A DNA stretch of 64,000 nucleotides from Anaerolineae bacterium (GCA_011192015.1 DUET01000079.1:1-64000); one strand, 5' to 3'; counted from the stretch's first letter, positions 20,546 to 29,851 are shown. Notes: a model not told the origin generated them from the sequence alone. A program made the numbers and translations.

Positions 20546-21412
20546 CTAGATCCCTTCAAATTCGTAGTAGAACCAGATGGCATCCGCCAGAATCTGCCCC
20601 TGCAGGATCTGACCTTCGGTGTTGAAATGGATCCCGTCTGCGGTGACGGGCAGCCAGCCGGTGGTGACGGTTTGGGTGTGGGGGATCTCATCCTGGGCCA
20701 AATTATGGGCCATAAGGACGTCGAAGAGCGCTTCCCGCCCTCGAGCCGCCTCCGCAAAGGCATCGTATTCGAGCAGCAGATCTTGAGCATCGAAATAGGT
20801 GCTGATGAAGAGCGGCAGATCGGGCGTTTCCGTGTCTTGGCGCAAGGCATCGATGATCGATCGAAGATAATCTAGGTAACCTTCAGCGGTCTCTGCACTC
20901 CATGAATCCTTACCGCCTTGCTTCCAAACCACTCCGATGAATTCCACCTCGCTTGTTGATGTGGCTTGATCGATCCCCGCTTTGACCTGCGCGTAGAGCG
21001 ATCCCTTATGACCATCCCCTGTGATGTCGGCGAGTTCCTGAGACCAATCAGGAACGAAGGCGCGGATGCCCGTACCTCCCACGGCGACTTTGATGATGCC
21101 GATGGTTTCCTCCGGCCAGGCCTGGGCCAACTCGTAGGCGAGAGAAATTTCGGGTCCATTCTGAGGCCCCGGCACCAGAGGAATCCACCCATCATCCGTG
21201 AGGATCAACCGGCGATCGGATGCAGCAGACATTCCAGGCGGAAATTCGTCCGCGTGCGCACAACCTACCATATTCGACTGTCCCAGTAGTATCAATACCT
21301 TGATCGGGATGTCGGTTTGGATGGTATTGTCGTTTGGAAACGAGCATCCTGCTGTCAGGGCTGAAAATCCTACGAGTGTGATCAACAAATGGATTGCATA
21401 TCGTGGTTTCAT
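20546..21412 (-). CDS. Sialate O-acetylesterase-like SGNH lipoprotein
   Basis: Lipobox LTAGCS; VLILLGQSNMVG; VAVGGTGIRAF. Confidence 0.75.
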   Translation of the reverse strand: MKPRYAIHLLITLVGFSALTAGCSFPNDNTIQTDIPIKVLILLGQSNMVGCAHADEFPPGMSAASDRRLILTDDGWIPLVPGPQNGPEISLAYELAQAWPEETIGIIKVAVGGTGIRAFVPDWSQELADITGDGHKGSLYAQVKAGIDQATSTSEVEFIGVVWKQGGKDSWSAETAEGYLDYLRSIIDALRQDTETPDLPLFISTYFDAQDLLLEYDAFAEAARGREALFDVLMAHNLAQDEIPHTQTVTTGWLPVTADGIHFNTEGQILQGQILADAIWFYYEFEGI

Positions 21413-21439
21413 GTTTCATCCCTCTGCCTGGATGGAATG

Positions 21440-21657
21440 GATGTAGTATTAGTGTGACACGATGTTGTGAGCGGGGGGTTTAATCCCTGTAGCCGGGTTG
21501 AAAAATCCCCCGGGGAAGAGGAACTGAAGGCGTGATGCTTCGTGGATTCAAGAAAGCCTTACCCAACCTGCCGTAGCTAAGCTGCTTGGGGTTTTCATGC
21601 CGCCTCACGTCCAGTAGCGGGGAGGCAATCGCCATCAGGCTGCCATTGGAGGAGCGC
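21440..21657 (+). promoter_or_regulatory. Structured leader upstream of the DegV gene (candidate attenuator)
   Basis: GGTTG 21496-21500 pairs CAACC 21564-21568; CCCAA 21562-21566 pairs TTGGG 21586-21590 followed by GTTTTC; the two stems overlap. Confidence 0.35.
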
Positions 21658-22509
21658 ATGTCGAATCAGAAGATCGCCGTTGTTACCGATAGTTCAGCCC
21701 ACATCCCTAATACCATGCAAACGGGCCTGGATATCACTGTGATCCCTCTGTGGTTGATCTGGGAGGATCAAAACCTTCGCGACGGGATCGACATCCAACC
21801 TGAGGAGTTCTATCGCCGGCTGAGGCATGCATCCAAGCTGCCCACCACAGCCCAGCCAACGGTGAAGGAATTCGTAGACCTGTTCAAGCAACTCGAAAGG
21901 CAATCAGACGCCATCGTGGCAGTGCTGGCTTCGTCCCGGATCAGCGGGACGGTTGCCAGCGCGGAGAAAGCCAAGGAAGAGCTTCCTGGAATCCCGATCC
22001 GCGTGGTGGATTCGCTGTCGAGTTCGATGGGGCAAGGATTGATTGTGCTGGCGGCTGCCAGAGCAGCGGCCGAGGGAAGGGCACTCGACGAAGTTGTGCA
22101 CGCGGCCGAGAGCATGCGCAAGAATTCCCATCTGCTCTTTGTGGTGGACACGCTGGAATACCTGCACAAGGGAGGCCGCATCAGCGGCGGCAAACGATTG
22201 TTGGGAACGGCGCTGCAGATCAAACCGCTGCTGCAGTTCAAGGACGGCCAGATCGTGCCTTTGGCGCAGGCGAGAACCAAGCGAAAGGCAATCGAACTGC
22301 TTCTTGAGATCGTCGAAGAGCGCCTGGCTGGTGGGAGGATGGTCGAAGCGGCGATTGTCGATGTCGAGAATCCGGAAGATGGGGAGGCGGTCAAGGCGAT
22401 GATCGAAGACCGCTTCCAACCGGAGAGCGTATTTCGTTCCGGAGTCAGCCCTGTTGTGGGGACACACGTCGGTCCGGGAGCGCTGGGGATCGCATTCTAC
22501 GGGGATTGA
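21658..22509 (+). CDS. DegV family protein
   Basis: IAVVTDSSAHIPN; VVDSLSSSMGQG; KGGRISGGKRLLGTALQIKPLLQFKDGQI. Confidence 0.92.
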   Translation: MSNQKIAVVTDSSAHIPNTMQTGLDITVIPLWLIWEDQNLRDGIDIQPEEFYRRLRHASKLPTTAQPTVKEFVDLFKQLERQSDAIVAVLASSRISGTVASAEKAKEELPGIPIRVVDSLSSSMGQGLIVLAAARAAAEGRALDEVVHAAESMRKNSHLLFVVDTLEYLHKGGRISGGKRLLGTALQIKPLLQFKDGQIVPLAQARTKRKAIELLLEIVEERLAGGRMVEAAIVDVENPEDGEAVKAMIEDRFQPESVFRSGVSPVVGTHVGPGALGIAFYGD

Positions 22510-22548
22510 TGAACCAGGAGTTTGGTAGACTGATTCTGGAGAGTGGCC

Positions 22549-22881
22549 ATGAGTGAATTGGCAGCATTGGAATGCGTTCCAAGCAGGGGAGGTGTGGCGC
22601 CGCTGAAAGGCGGCGATTTGAAGGACATACTGGCGCGGTTGGGGGGCGAATGGCAGGTGATCAACGAAAAGCATCTCGAGAGAACCTACAAGTTCAAGGA
22701 TTTTCGCCAAGCTTTGGAATTCACCAATCGCGTGGGAGACCTGGCGGAGACGGTGGATCATCATCCGGAAATGGAATTGGGTTGGGGTTATGTGACCGTA
22801 CGCATCTGGACGCATGCCATCGGTGGTCTGCATGAAGCCGATTTCATCTTCGCGGCCAAGGCGGATCAACTGGTGGTGTGA
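22549..22881 (+). CDS. 4a-hydroxytetrahydrobiopterin dehydratase
   Basis: KFKDFRQALEFTNRVGDLAETVDHHPEMELGWGYVTVRIWTHAIGGL. Confidence 0.93.
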   Translation: MSELAALECVPSRGGVAPLKGGDLKDILARLGGEWQVINEKHLERTYKFKDFRQALEFTNRVGDLAETVDHHPEMELGWGYVTVRIWTHAIGGLHEADFIFAAKADQLVV

Positions 22882-22887
22882 ACACTC

Positions 22888-23161
22888 TTGACGGGGGAAA
22901 AAGCTGGGCTAGAATAGGGCAAGCGTTGTGAAAGGACAAGCCTTCGTGATAGAACTCGTGACGCTGCAAAAGCGCATGGTCATGTGCAAGCTGCCGTCGC
23001 CGATGGATCGGGTTCCATCGGTTCTGGCAGGCCGCGCTTGATCGCAGCCAGCCACGGCAGCAATTCTCCGCCAGCCTCGAGCTGGCGGTTTCATTTACCA
23101 AACCCGAACGAGACCAACCGCATCTGGTCTACTGAAGAACGCAGCGATTGAGAGGAACATC
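22888..23161 (+). promoter_or_regulatory. metG promoter and long structured leader
   Basis: TTGACG-N16-TAGAAT (22888-22915); CCGATGG/CCATCGG stem (23000-23021); CCGCCAGC/GCTGGCGG hairpin 23068-23088 followed by TTTCATTT. Confidence 0.5.
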
Positions 23162-24943
23162 ATGAGCGAGCACATTCACGTCTCCGTGGCTTGGCCGTAT
23201 GCCAACGGCGACTTGCACATCGGCCATCTGGCAGGCGCCTATCTGCCGGCGGATATCTTCGCACGCTACCATCGCTTGAAGGGCAATCGAGTGCTGATGG
23301 TTTCGGGTTCGGATACGCATGGAACGCCGATCACTGTGGAGGCCGACAGCAAGGGGCTGACACCGCGCCAGGTGTTCGAGCACTATCATCACCGATTCCT
23401 CGAGACTCAGAAGGAAATCGGCATCAGTTATGACTTGTTTACGCACACCGACACTGAGAATCACCATCGCATCGCGCAGGATTTCTTCCTGCATCTGCAT
23501 CGCGCGGGATACCTGTATAAGGAGATCCAGAAACAGCTCTATTCCACGAGCGAGAAACGCTTCCTGCCGGACCGGTACGTGGAGGGCACATGCCCCAAAT
23601 GCGGCTATGGTGAAGCGCGCGGCGATCAGTGCGACAACTGCGGCAGCCTGCTGGATGCCACGGAGTTGATCGATCCACGCAGCAAAATCGACGGCAGCAA
23701 GCCGGAGGTGCGCGAGACGGAGCACTTCTTCTTTGACCTTCCGGCTTTCAGCGAGCGCTTGCTGGCGTATCTGGATGATCATGCCCATCACTGGCGCCCC
23801 AACGTGGTCAACTTTGTGCGGAACTTCATTCAAGCGGGTCTCAAGGGCCGTCCGGTGACGAGAGACATCGAATGGGGGATCCGGGTTCCGCTTGAAGGTT
23901 GGAACGAGAAACGAATCTATGTGTGGTTCGAAGCAGTGATGGGGTATTTCACGGCTTCGGTGGAATGGGCGCACAATATCGGGGAACCGGAGGCATGGAA
24001 GGATTGGTGGTACAACCCCGATGCCAAGATCTACAACTTCATCGGCAAAGACAACATTCCCTTCCACACGCTCTTCTGGCCGGCGGAATTGATCGGCGTC
24101 GAGCGCATCTACGAGGATGACGAGACCAAACGTCTGACCCTGCCCTTCGACGTGCCTGCCAATGAGTTCATGAACGTCGAAGGTGCGCAGTTCAGCAAGA
24201 GCCGTTCCTGGGCCATTTGGTTGCCGGACATCTTGCGGCGATACCAACCGGACGCCATTCGCTACTACGTGAGCGTGGCCATGCCGGAGACGCGCGACAG
24301 CGATTTCTCGTGGGACGACTTCCTGCACCGCACCAACGATGAGCTGGTAGCCACCTGGGGCAACTTGGTGCATCGCGTGCTTTCCTTCACCTACAAGCAT
24401 TGGGACGGGCGTGTGCCGGAGCCTGGGGAATTACGCGCCGAAGACAGCAAGCTGATCGCCGAAGTTGAAGCGGGCTTCGAGCGCGTGGGATCGCTGCTGG
24501 AAGCCGTCAAGCTACGAGCTGCGCTGAATGAAGCCATGGGATTGGCGAGAGCGGTCAACGGCTATCTCGATCGTTCACCATGGTTTGGAGTGATCAAGGA
24601 GGATCGTGAGGCAGCAGCCAAAACGGTCTACACCGCGCTGCGGGCGATCGATTCGATCAAGACACTGCTTGCGCCCTGGCTGCCCTTCAGCTCCGAAACA
24701 CTGCATCGGCTCCTGGGCCATGAGGGGCGCTTGTTCGGCGAACAGCGCATGGAACGTTTTCAGGAGGAGGAGAGTGCACACGAGGCCTTGGTTTACGATA
24801 ACGCCAAGGCGGAAGGGCGTTGGGCACCGAGCGATCTGCGGCCCGGACAGCCCCTGCAGGCGCCCAAGCCGCTGTTCCAGAAATTGGATGATGAAGTAGT
24901 TGCCCAGGAGAGGGATCGATTGGGCAAGCCCGTCGAGGGGTGA
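23162..24943 (+). CDS. metG: Methionyl-tRNA synthetase
   Basis: HVSVAWPYANGDLHIGHLAG; CPKCGYGEARGDQCDNCG zinc knuckle; FMNVEGAQFSKSRSW (KMSKS region). Confidence 0.96.
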   Translation: MSEHIHVSVAWPYANGDLHIGHLAGAYLPADIFARYHRLKGNRVLMVSGSDTHGTPITVEADSKGLTPRQVFEHYHHRFLETQKEIGISYDLFTHTDTENHHRIAQDFFLHLHRAGYLYKEIQKQLYSTSEKRFLPDRYVEGTCPKCGYGEARGDQCDNCGSLLDATELIDPRSKIDGSKPEVRETEHFFFDLPAFSERLLAYLDDHAHHWRPNVVNFVRNFIQAGLKGRPVTRDIEWGIRVPLEGWNEKRIYVWFEAVMGYFTASVEWAHNIGEPEAWKDWWYNPDAKIYNFIGKDNIPFHTLFWPAELIGVERIYEDDETKRLTLPFDVPANEFMNVEGAQFSKSRSWAIWLPDILRRYQPDAIRYYVSVAMPETRDSDFSWDDFLHRTNDELVATWGNLVHRVLSFTYKHWDGRVPEPGELRAEDSKLIAEVEAGFERVGSLLEAVKLRAALNEAMGLARAVNGYLDRSPWFGVIKEDREAAAKTVYTALRAIDSIKTLLAPWLPFSSETLHRLLGHEGRLFGEQRMERFQEEESAHEALVYDNAKAEGRWAPSDLRPGQPLQAPKPLFQKLDDEVVAQERDRLGKPVEG

Positions 24944-24960
24944 TCGAACGACGAGGATCA

Positions 24961-24996
24961 AACGTCGACCTTGAGGAGCATCTCGAGGTCGACGTT
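24961..24996. terminator. Bidirectional intrinsic terminator after metG
   Basis: AACGTCGACCTTGAG / CTCGAGGTCGACGTT, about 15 bp, followed by CTTTTCTTC. Confidence 0.85.
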
Positions 24997-25009
24997 CTTT
25001 TCTTCAGCC

Positions 25010-25201
25010 CTATGGCGATCCAAACGAAGTCCCTGCATCTTGCTGGTGTGCGTCTTCCTCTTCGAAGGTTACCCCACAATTGCATCCCAACCCGTTGGCG
25101 CAGTCCGAACAGCAGTACGACAGATCATCCTGCATGAACGGCGCGAGAGAGATCTCCGCGCCGCAGCCGACGCAGTAAAGAACATCATCATACTCAGGCA
25201 T
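25010..25201 (-). CDS. Small Cys-rich zinc-binding/metallothionein-like protein
   Basis: YCVGCGAEI...SYCCSDCANGLGCNCG. Confidence 0.65.
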   Translation of the reverse strand: MPEYDDVLYCVGCGAEISLAPFMQDDLSYCCSDCANGLGCNCGVTFEEEDAHQQDAGTSFGSP

Positions 25202-25324
25202 AGGGCGCCTACCCTCTTTCCCGGCCGCAGTTTCCATGCCGGTCTTCTAGGTTGGAGAGGTCGGTGATGGGTGAAGGACGATGCTTCTACCAGAATGGTT
25301 TCAGGCTAACCATCCTCGATCGGT

Positions 25325-26110
25325 TTATTCTCCTGAGAACTTGGCCGGACGTTTCTGCATGAAGGCGGTAGCGCCTTCGGCATGATCTTGTGTCTGGCAG
25401 GCGATCTGCTGCAGACAAGCCTCGTAGTTCAAGATCTGGCGAAGATCTGTGAGGATCGCGCGGTTGAATGCCCTCTTGGTGAGTGCCATGGCGCGGGTGG
25501 GACCTTCGGCCAATTCAGCGGCCCACTGTGCGCAGGTTTCGTCGAAGGCATCATCGGGAGCCACGCGGTTGACGAGTCCAGAATCGAGAGCTTGCTGGGC
25601 AGTGAGAGATTGATTGGTGAGAGCCATTTCCATGGCGCGACCGAGGCCGATCATCAGAGGCAGAATGAGCGATACGCCTGAATCGGCAGCCAAACCGATA
25701 CCGGTAAAGCCAAAAACGAAGCGAGCACTCTCGGCGGCGATGCGGATGTCGGTTGCCAGGGCGATGCCCAAGCCAGCGCCAGCAACCGGCCCGTTGATGG
25801 CACCCAAAATCGGAATCTCAAGCTCGCGCATCTGCATGATGATGTGATTGTAATTGCTTTCAATGTGGCGGCGCAGCGGGAATGTGCCTATACCTTCGGC
25901 AAGCACGGAGACATCCTGGCCTGCGCTGAACATCTTCCCCGATCCCGTGAGCACGAGGCAACGTAACGAATCGTTTGCCGCGGCGTCCTTCAAGACGTGT
26001 TTGATTTCCCCGAGCATATGAAGATTCATGGCGTTGGCTTTGGGACGATTCAATCGGATGGTCAGAACAGCTCCATGCTGTTCGGTCAGCAATGTCTGGT
26101 ATTCATTCAT
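25325..26110 (-). CDS. Enoyl-CoA hydratase/isomerase family
   Basis: VLTIRLNRPKANAMN; LTGSGKMFSAGQDV; GPVAGAGLGIALATDIRIAA. Confidence 0.93.
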   Translation of the reverse strand: MNEYQTLLTEQHGAVLTIRLNRPKANAMNLHMLGEIKHVLKDAAANDSLRCLVLTGSGKMFSAGQDVSVLAEGIGTFPLRRHIESNYNHIIMQMRELEIPILGAINGPVAGAGLGIALATDIRIAAESARFVFGFTGIGLAADSGVSLILPLMIGLGRAMEMALTNQSLTAQQALDSGLVNRVAPDDAFDETCAQWAAELAEGPTRAMALTKRAFNRAILTDLRQILNYEACLQQIACQTQDHAEGATAFMQKRPAKFSGE

Positions 26111-26196
26111 GCCAGGCCTTTCATTTAATGGACATTACGGGCGTCGGTTCAGGGTGTATTCGAATTATCTAGGTGGTGTCGTAGATCAGAGAAGAA

Positions 26197-26218
26197 ACCG
26201 GGCGCTTCTGCGCCCGGT
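26197..26218 (-). terminator. Intrinsic terminator for the 26226-26624 gene
   Basis: ACCGGGCGC / GCGCCCGGT; T-rich on the minus strand (TTTCTTCTC). Confidence 0.75.
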
Positions 26219-26225
26219 CATGATT

Positions 26226-26624
26226 TCATATGCTTGGATCGTTATTCAGATCCTCGAGGTCGTCGAAATCATCATCGAGATCGTTGATGTCAATGTCCAG
26301 TTCGATTTCGATCTCAGCTTCCTCAAGACGCACCCAGAGTAGGAGTACGTGGCCTTCGGGCTGTTCAACGTGGCGAACGGCCACAATGGGAGCTTGTTTG
26401 GTGAGGCCGTCCTCGTCTTTGTACTCCAGATGGATGGGTTGGTTGCCTCTCCAGGCGCGGTAGCATCGTTCCACAAGGGCGGGCCCATTGAAGCTGCGCA
26501 ATTGACAAACCGCCACTCCAAAAGGAACGATCCCCTCCGTTAATCCCAGCAACCAAGGTTCATTGGAGAGTTCAAAGATGGGCGTGGGACCTTCGATGAT
26601 GGTGATCTTTTCGGTTTCTGCCAT
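26226..26624 (-). CDS. Hypothetical protein with very acidic C-terminal tail
   Basis: MAETEKITIIEGPTP...EIEIELDIDINDLDDDFDDLEDLNNDPSI; own terminator. Confidence 0.65.
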   Translation of the reverse strand: MAETEKITIIEGPTPIFELSNEPWLLGLTEGIVPFGVAVCQLRSFNGPALVERCYRAWRGNQPIHLEYKDEDGLTKQAPIVAVRHVEQPEGHVLLLWVRLEEAEIEIELDIDINDLDDDFDDLEDLNNDPSI

Positions 26625-26825
26625 CGTTCCCTCGAGGGAAGTTTTGAAAATTCCCGGCGGAATCATACCACAGGACAACGCATGCAGAATGGTTGCCGGG
26701 ATGGGGTTTCAAGCGCCAGGCGCTGGCGTTGCGATATGTCGGGAAATCGTTCAGCCAACAAACACATTCCTCCCCTGGGTCATTCAAGCAACCAAGCGAG
26801 CACGCGGTTCGCTTCCTCATGCAAC

Positions 26826-27626
26826 CTAAGATACTTCGGGATAATTATCACGCACGGATTGACAACGCTGGCAATCCTTCTGGTCACAGAGCATGACCAA
26901 AGGATCGGCGCGCAGCCAACCGGTTGCGACGTTGATCAAATCCCGCAGAGGCACGTACTCGATGATCCCCAGGCCGAGCTGGACCTTGCGCGCCACTCCC
27001 TGCAGTTTTGACTCGATGGCCTGGAATCCCTTGGAGCAGCCCGGGAAGCCAGGGCAGGCCATCGTCCCCTTGCGGGTCAGTGCCCAACGTGTGAATTGCC
27101 TGCGGCCGGCCAGCTTTTCGGCGTAGTGAAGGCTGGTGTTGGCTGTGTGGTCCACACCGATCAGCAACACGTCGCCGTCCTGATCTGCAAGCCAGCCGAT
27201 GGGGGCAAGCGGTTCTTCGATGGTTTGCGCTGCAAGACAGGCTTCAGCGTTGATGGTCGAGAAGGAAAGAATGGGGTGGTTGGATCGCTGGCTGAGTTCG
27301 TGTTGGCGAAAGGTCTCCGCTACACTTCCGAGCGTTGGATCGACGCGCAGCTTGGAAGTGTACACCTCGGCCTGACGATTCCGATCTTCTCCGGAACCGT
27401 ATTCGATGGCGTTATCGGGAGGGCCAATGGGGGGGATGATCATGGTCTGGTAGGTAAAGCTGGGCATGCAGACCACTTCGCAGGAAGCCAGCAGGGCACC
27501 AATCAGTGTTTCCGCTCCTCCCGCGATCTGGCCGAAGGCGCTCATGGCGGCGTGGACGATCACGTGGCTTTGATTGCTCAGGCCGAGATCGCGAAAGGCG
27601 GCGACGAAATCACGGTAGGTGATCAT
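26826..27626 (-). CDS. AAC(3)-family N-acetyltransferase
   Basis: LGLSNQSHVIVHAAMSAFG; MPSFTYQTM; ILLIGVDHTANTSLHYAE-type region; CPGFPGCSKGF. Confidence 0.85.
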   Translation of the reverse strand: MITYRDFVAAFRDLGLSNQSHVIVHAAMSAFGQIAGGAETLIGALLASCEVVCMPSFTYQTMIIPPIGPPDNAIEYGSGEDRNRQAEVYTSKLRVDPTLGSVAETFRQHELSQRSNHPILSFSTINAEACLAAQTIEEPLAPIGWLADQDGDVLLIGVDHTANTSLHYAEKLAGRRQFTRWALTRKGTMACPGFPGCSKGFQAIESKLQGVARKVQLGLGIIEYVPLRDLINVATGWLRADPLVMLCDQKDCQRCQSVRDNYPEVS

Positions 27627-27683
27627 ACTCCATCCAGATGTGCAGTGGCTGTTGGTGCGAAAAGAAACCCGCTTGGGCTGTGC

Positions 27684-28457
27684 TTATTTCCCTTTCCATT
27701 CCGGTTTGCGCTTCTCGATGAAGGCCTGCATGCCTTCATTCTTGTCCTCGGTGCTGAAGAGGTATTGGAAGCCTCTGCGTTCGCTTGCCACCCCATGGGA
27801 CAGGAAGGACTCAAATGCGTGGTTGACCATCTCCCGGCCGACGCGAACTGCGATGGGGGCTCGATCTGCGATCTCCTTGGCCAGCGAAAGAGCCTCCTCG
27901 AGATAAATCTCCACGGGAACGACTCTGTTGACCAGACCGTGCTGCAGCGCTTCCTGAGCTGTGATCGTGCGGTTGTTCAACACCATCTCCATGGCAATGG
28001 CCTTGCCCACAGCCCGGGTCAGACGTTGCGTACCGCCGGCGCCGGGAATGATTCCGATGCCGATTTCGGGTTGACCGAACTTGGTCGTCTCGGATGCCAC
28101 GATCATGTCACAGGTCATGGCAAGCTCAGCTCCACCACCGAGGCACCAACCCGAAACCGCGGCGATCAGCGGTTTGTTGAAGGTGGCAACTGCGTCCCAG
28201 TAGACAATCGGATCGTTTAGGTAGATATCCACAGGAGAGGCTGCGGCCAGTTCCTTGATATCGGCACCGGCGGCGAAGGCCTTTTCGTTGCCGGTGATCA
28301 CGATGGCGCCGATGTTCGCATCATCGTCAAAGACTTGGAGCGCTTCGCATACCTCCTTCATCACGGTTCGATTCAGAGCATTGAGTGCCTTGGGGCGGTT
28401 GATGCGGATCAACCCCACTTGTTCGATGGTTTCGGTCAGAATGGATGTATAACTCAT
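27684..28457 (-). CDS. Enoyl-CoA hydratase (crotonase-like)
   Basis: LIRINRPKALNALN; ITGNEKAFAAGADIKELA; GWCLGGGAELAMTCDMIVAS. Confidence 0.95.
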   Translation of the reverse strand: MSYTSILTETIEQVGLIRINRPKALNALNRTVMKEVCEALQVFDDDANIGAIVITGNEKAFAAGADIKELAAASPVDIYLNDPIVYWDAVATFNKPLIAAVSGWCLGGGAELAMTCDMIVASETTKFGQPEIGIGIIPGAGGTQRLTRAVGKAIAMEMVLNNRTITAQEALQHGLVNRVVPVEIYLEEALSLAKEIADRAPIAVRVGREMVNHAFESFLSHGVASERRGFQYLFSTEDKNEGMQAFIEKRKPEWKGK

Positions 28458-28622
28458 GTTTTTCTCCCTGGAACCGGGTAAGCGGATGGCTTGATCGGGT
28501 GATGGTCCTGAAGATCACGGCTTATTATACGCAAGCATCTCTTTCTCGCTGTGGCTGGCTGAAGCCCGTAGCCTGGCACATGGAATCGGAGCAGCAGAGT
28601 TCCAGCCTATCGCATTCCGTAC

Positions 28623-29363
28623 CTAAGGTTCGCACAGAACGAGCGCTCCGCCGTCATAACTGGCACTGGGATCGAATCCCAGGTAGGGGAGCGGGTCGAG
28701 CGTGTTGCGGATCTCGAGTTCGTTCCGGTAATTGCCGTAACCATCATCCAGAACGATGGAGAAATGGAGATGGATACCTGTGGGGCTGTCGGGATAGCCG
28801 GAGTAATTTCCCTGATACCCGAGCAGCGTTCCCGCCTTAACGAATACATCCGTTGTGCCGGGCGGAAATGCTTCCGAGATGTAGGAATCTCCCTCGGGAT
28901 CCGCCATGTGGGCGTAGTAGGTCCAGATCTGCCGGCCAGGCGAAAGGGGATCCTGCGGATGACGCAGGATCACCGCCGAGCGCCAATCGGGATTGCGTGT
29001 CAGATAACCATCATAGGCAGCGACGACCGGGCTCTCTCCCAAGGTAGTCGATCCAAAGACGTCGATGCCCTGATGGCTGTGACCGGGGCGGAAGGGATCC
29101 CCCCAAAGGTAGCCGATGATTCCATCGGTGGGCATCACGAACGGCGCATCACCACAGCGCTCGCCGGCACGGATGGCCCAGTCCGCGTGTGCTTGCGGGT
29201 CCCTCAGGTAGCGATAGACGAGTGTCGACCGGCCGGCCGTGCGGCCGAACCAGCGATACGCCAGCCATCCCCCTATCAACAAGACCACAAACGCACCACC
29301 CAGCAGGACAGTGAGTTTCAAGGGCGATATTTTCGACCTCCGGGATTTGAGTGAGATACCCAT
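28623..29363 (-). CDS. M23 family metallopeptidase, membrane anchored
   Basis: N-terminal TM; HSHQGIDVFG; GIHLHFSI motif. Confidence 0.85.
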   Translation of the reverse strand: MGISLKSRRSKISPLKLTVLLGGAFVVLLIGGWLAYRWFGRTAGRSTLVYRYLRDPQAHADWAIRAGERCGDAPFVMPTDGIIGYLWGDPFRPGHSHQGIDVFGSTTLGESPVVAAYDGYLTRNPDWRSAVILRHPQDPLSPGRQIWTYYAHMADPEGDSYISEAFPPGTTDVFVKAGTLLGYQGNYSGYPDSPTGIHLHFSIVLDDGYGNYRNELEIRNTLDPLPYLGFDPSASYDGGALVLCEP

Positions 29364-29851
29364 CAGGCGTCTTCATCCTCGGCCGCATGAAGATCGAGCT
29401 TGATGGCGTTTGTCAGGCGCATGATTTCCAGCGGCGAGATGCGAAGCAGCGCGTCCACAGCGCCGCCCCCGGCATAGATCTCAGGCATTTGCAGCACGCC
29501 GGGATCGATCAGTGTCGCCAGGGGTTGGATGTGACCGAAAGGGGGGACGGCGCCCACCGCATATCCCGTTACCTTCTCAACCGTTGTGGCATCTGCCAGC
29601 TTCACACGCTTCCGGCCCACACCGTAATGGGCGGCGATCTGGCGGCGGTCTACGCGCCCCGTACCGCTGGCAATCGCCAGCACCGGCTGGTCCTGAACGA
29701 GAAAGAGCAAGGATTTGACGATGCGATCGGGAGAGGTATCCACAGCCTTGGCAGCGTCTATGACGGTGAGTGTGTGCACAGGGAGCGAGATGATCTCTGC
29801 AACAATATCATGCGTGGTGAGGAATGTTCTCAGGTCGTCAGTGTTCAACAT
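29363..29851 (-). CDS. YbaK/EbsC-type aminoacyl-tRNA deacylase domain protein
   Basis: VKSLLFLVQDQPVLAIASGTGRVD; GYAVGAVPPFGH. Confidence 0.9.
   Translation of the reverse strand: MLNTDDLRTFLTTHDIVAEIISLPVHTLTVIDAAKAVDTSPDRIVKSLLFLVQDQPVLAIASGTGRVDRRQIAAHYGVGRKRVKLADATTVEKVTGYAVGAVPPFGHIQPLATLIDPGVLQMPEIYAGGGAVDALLRISPLEIMRLTNAIKLDLHAAEDEDA

Noticed and set aside
21464-21600. Possible ydaO/c-di-AMP riboswitch upstream of DegV
   Set aside because: AGCTAA and G-rich segments are suggestive, but the conserved GCUAACCUCGUAAGC-type core is missing; kept only as an unassigned leader.
22916-23100. metG leader as T-box, SAM-I riboswitch, SRP RNA or tRNA
   Set aside because: No GGUGGNACCGCG, SAM-I core, GGAAGCAGC or tRNA TpsiC/acceptor pattern could be found by eye.
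23129-24400. 423-aa minus-strand ORF opposite metG
   Set aside because: Antisense shadow of a conserved synthetase gene.
27096-28220. 374-aa plus-strand ORF spanning the AAC(3)-like and crotonase genes
   Set aside because: Crosses two supported genes on the opposite strand; no motif.
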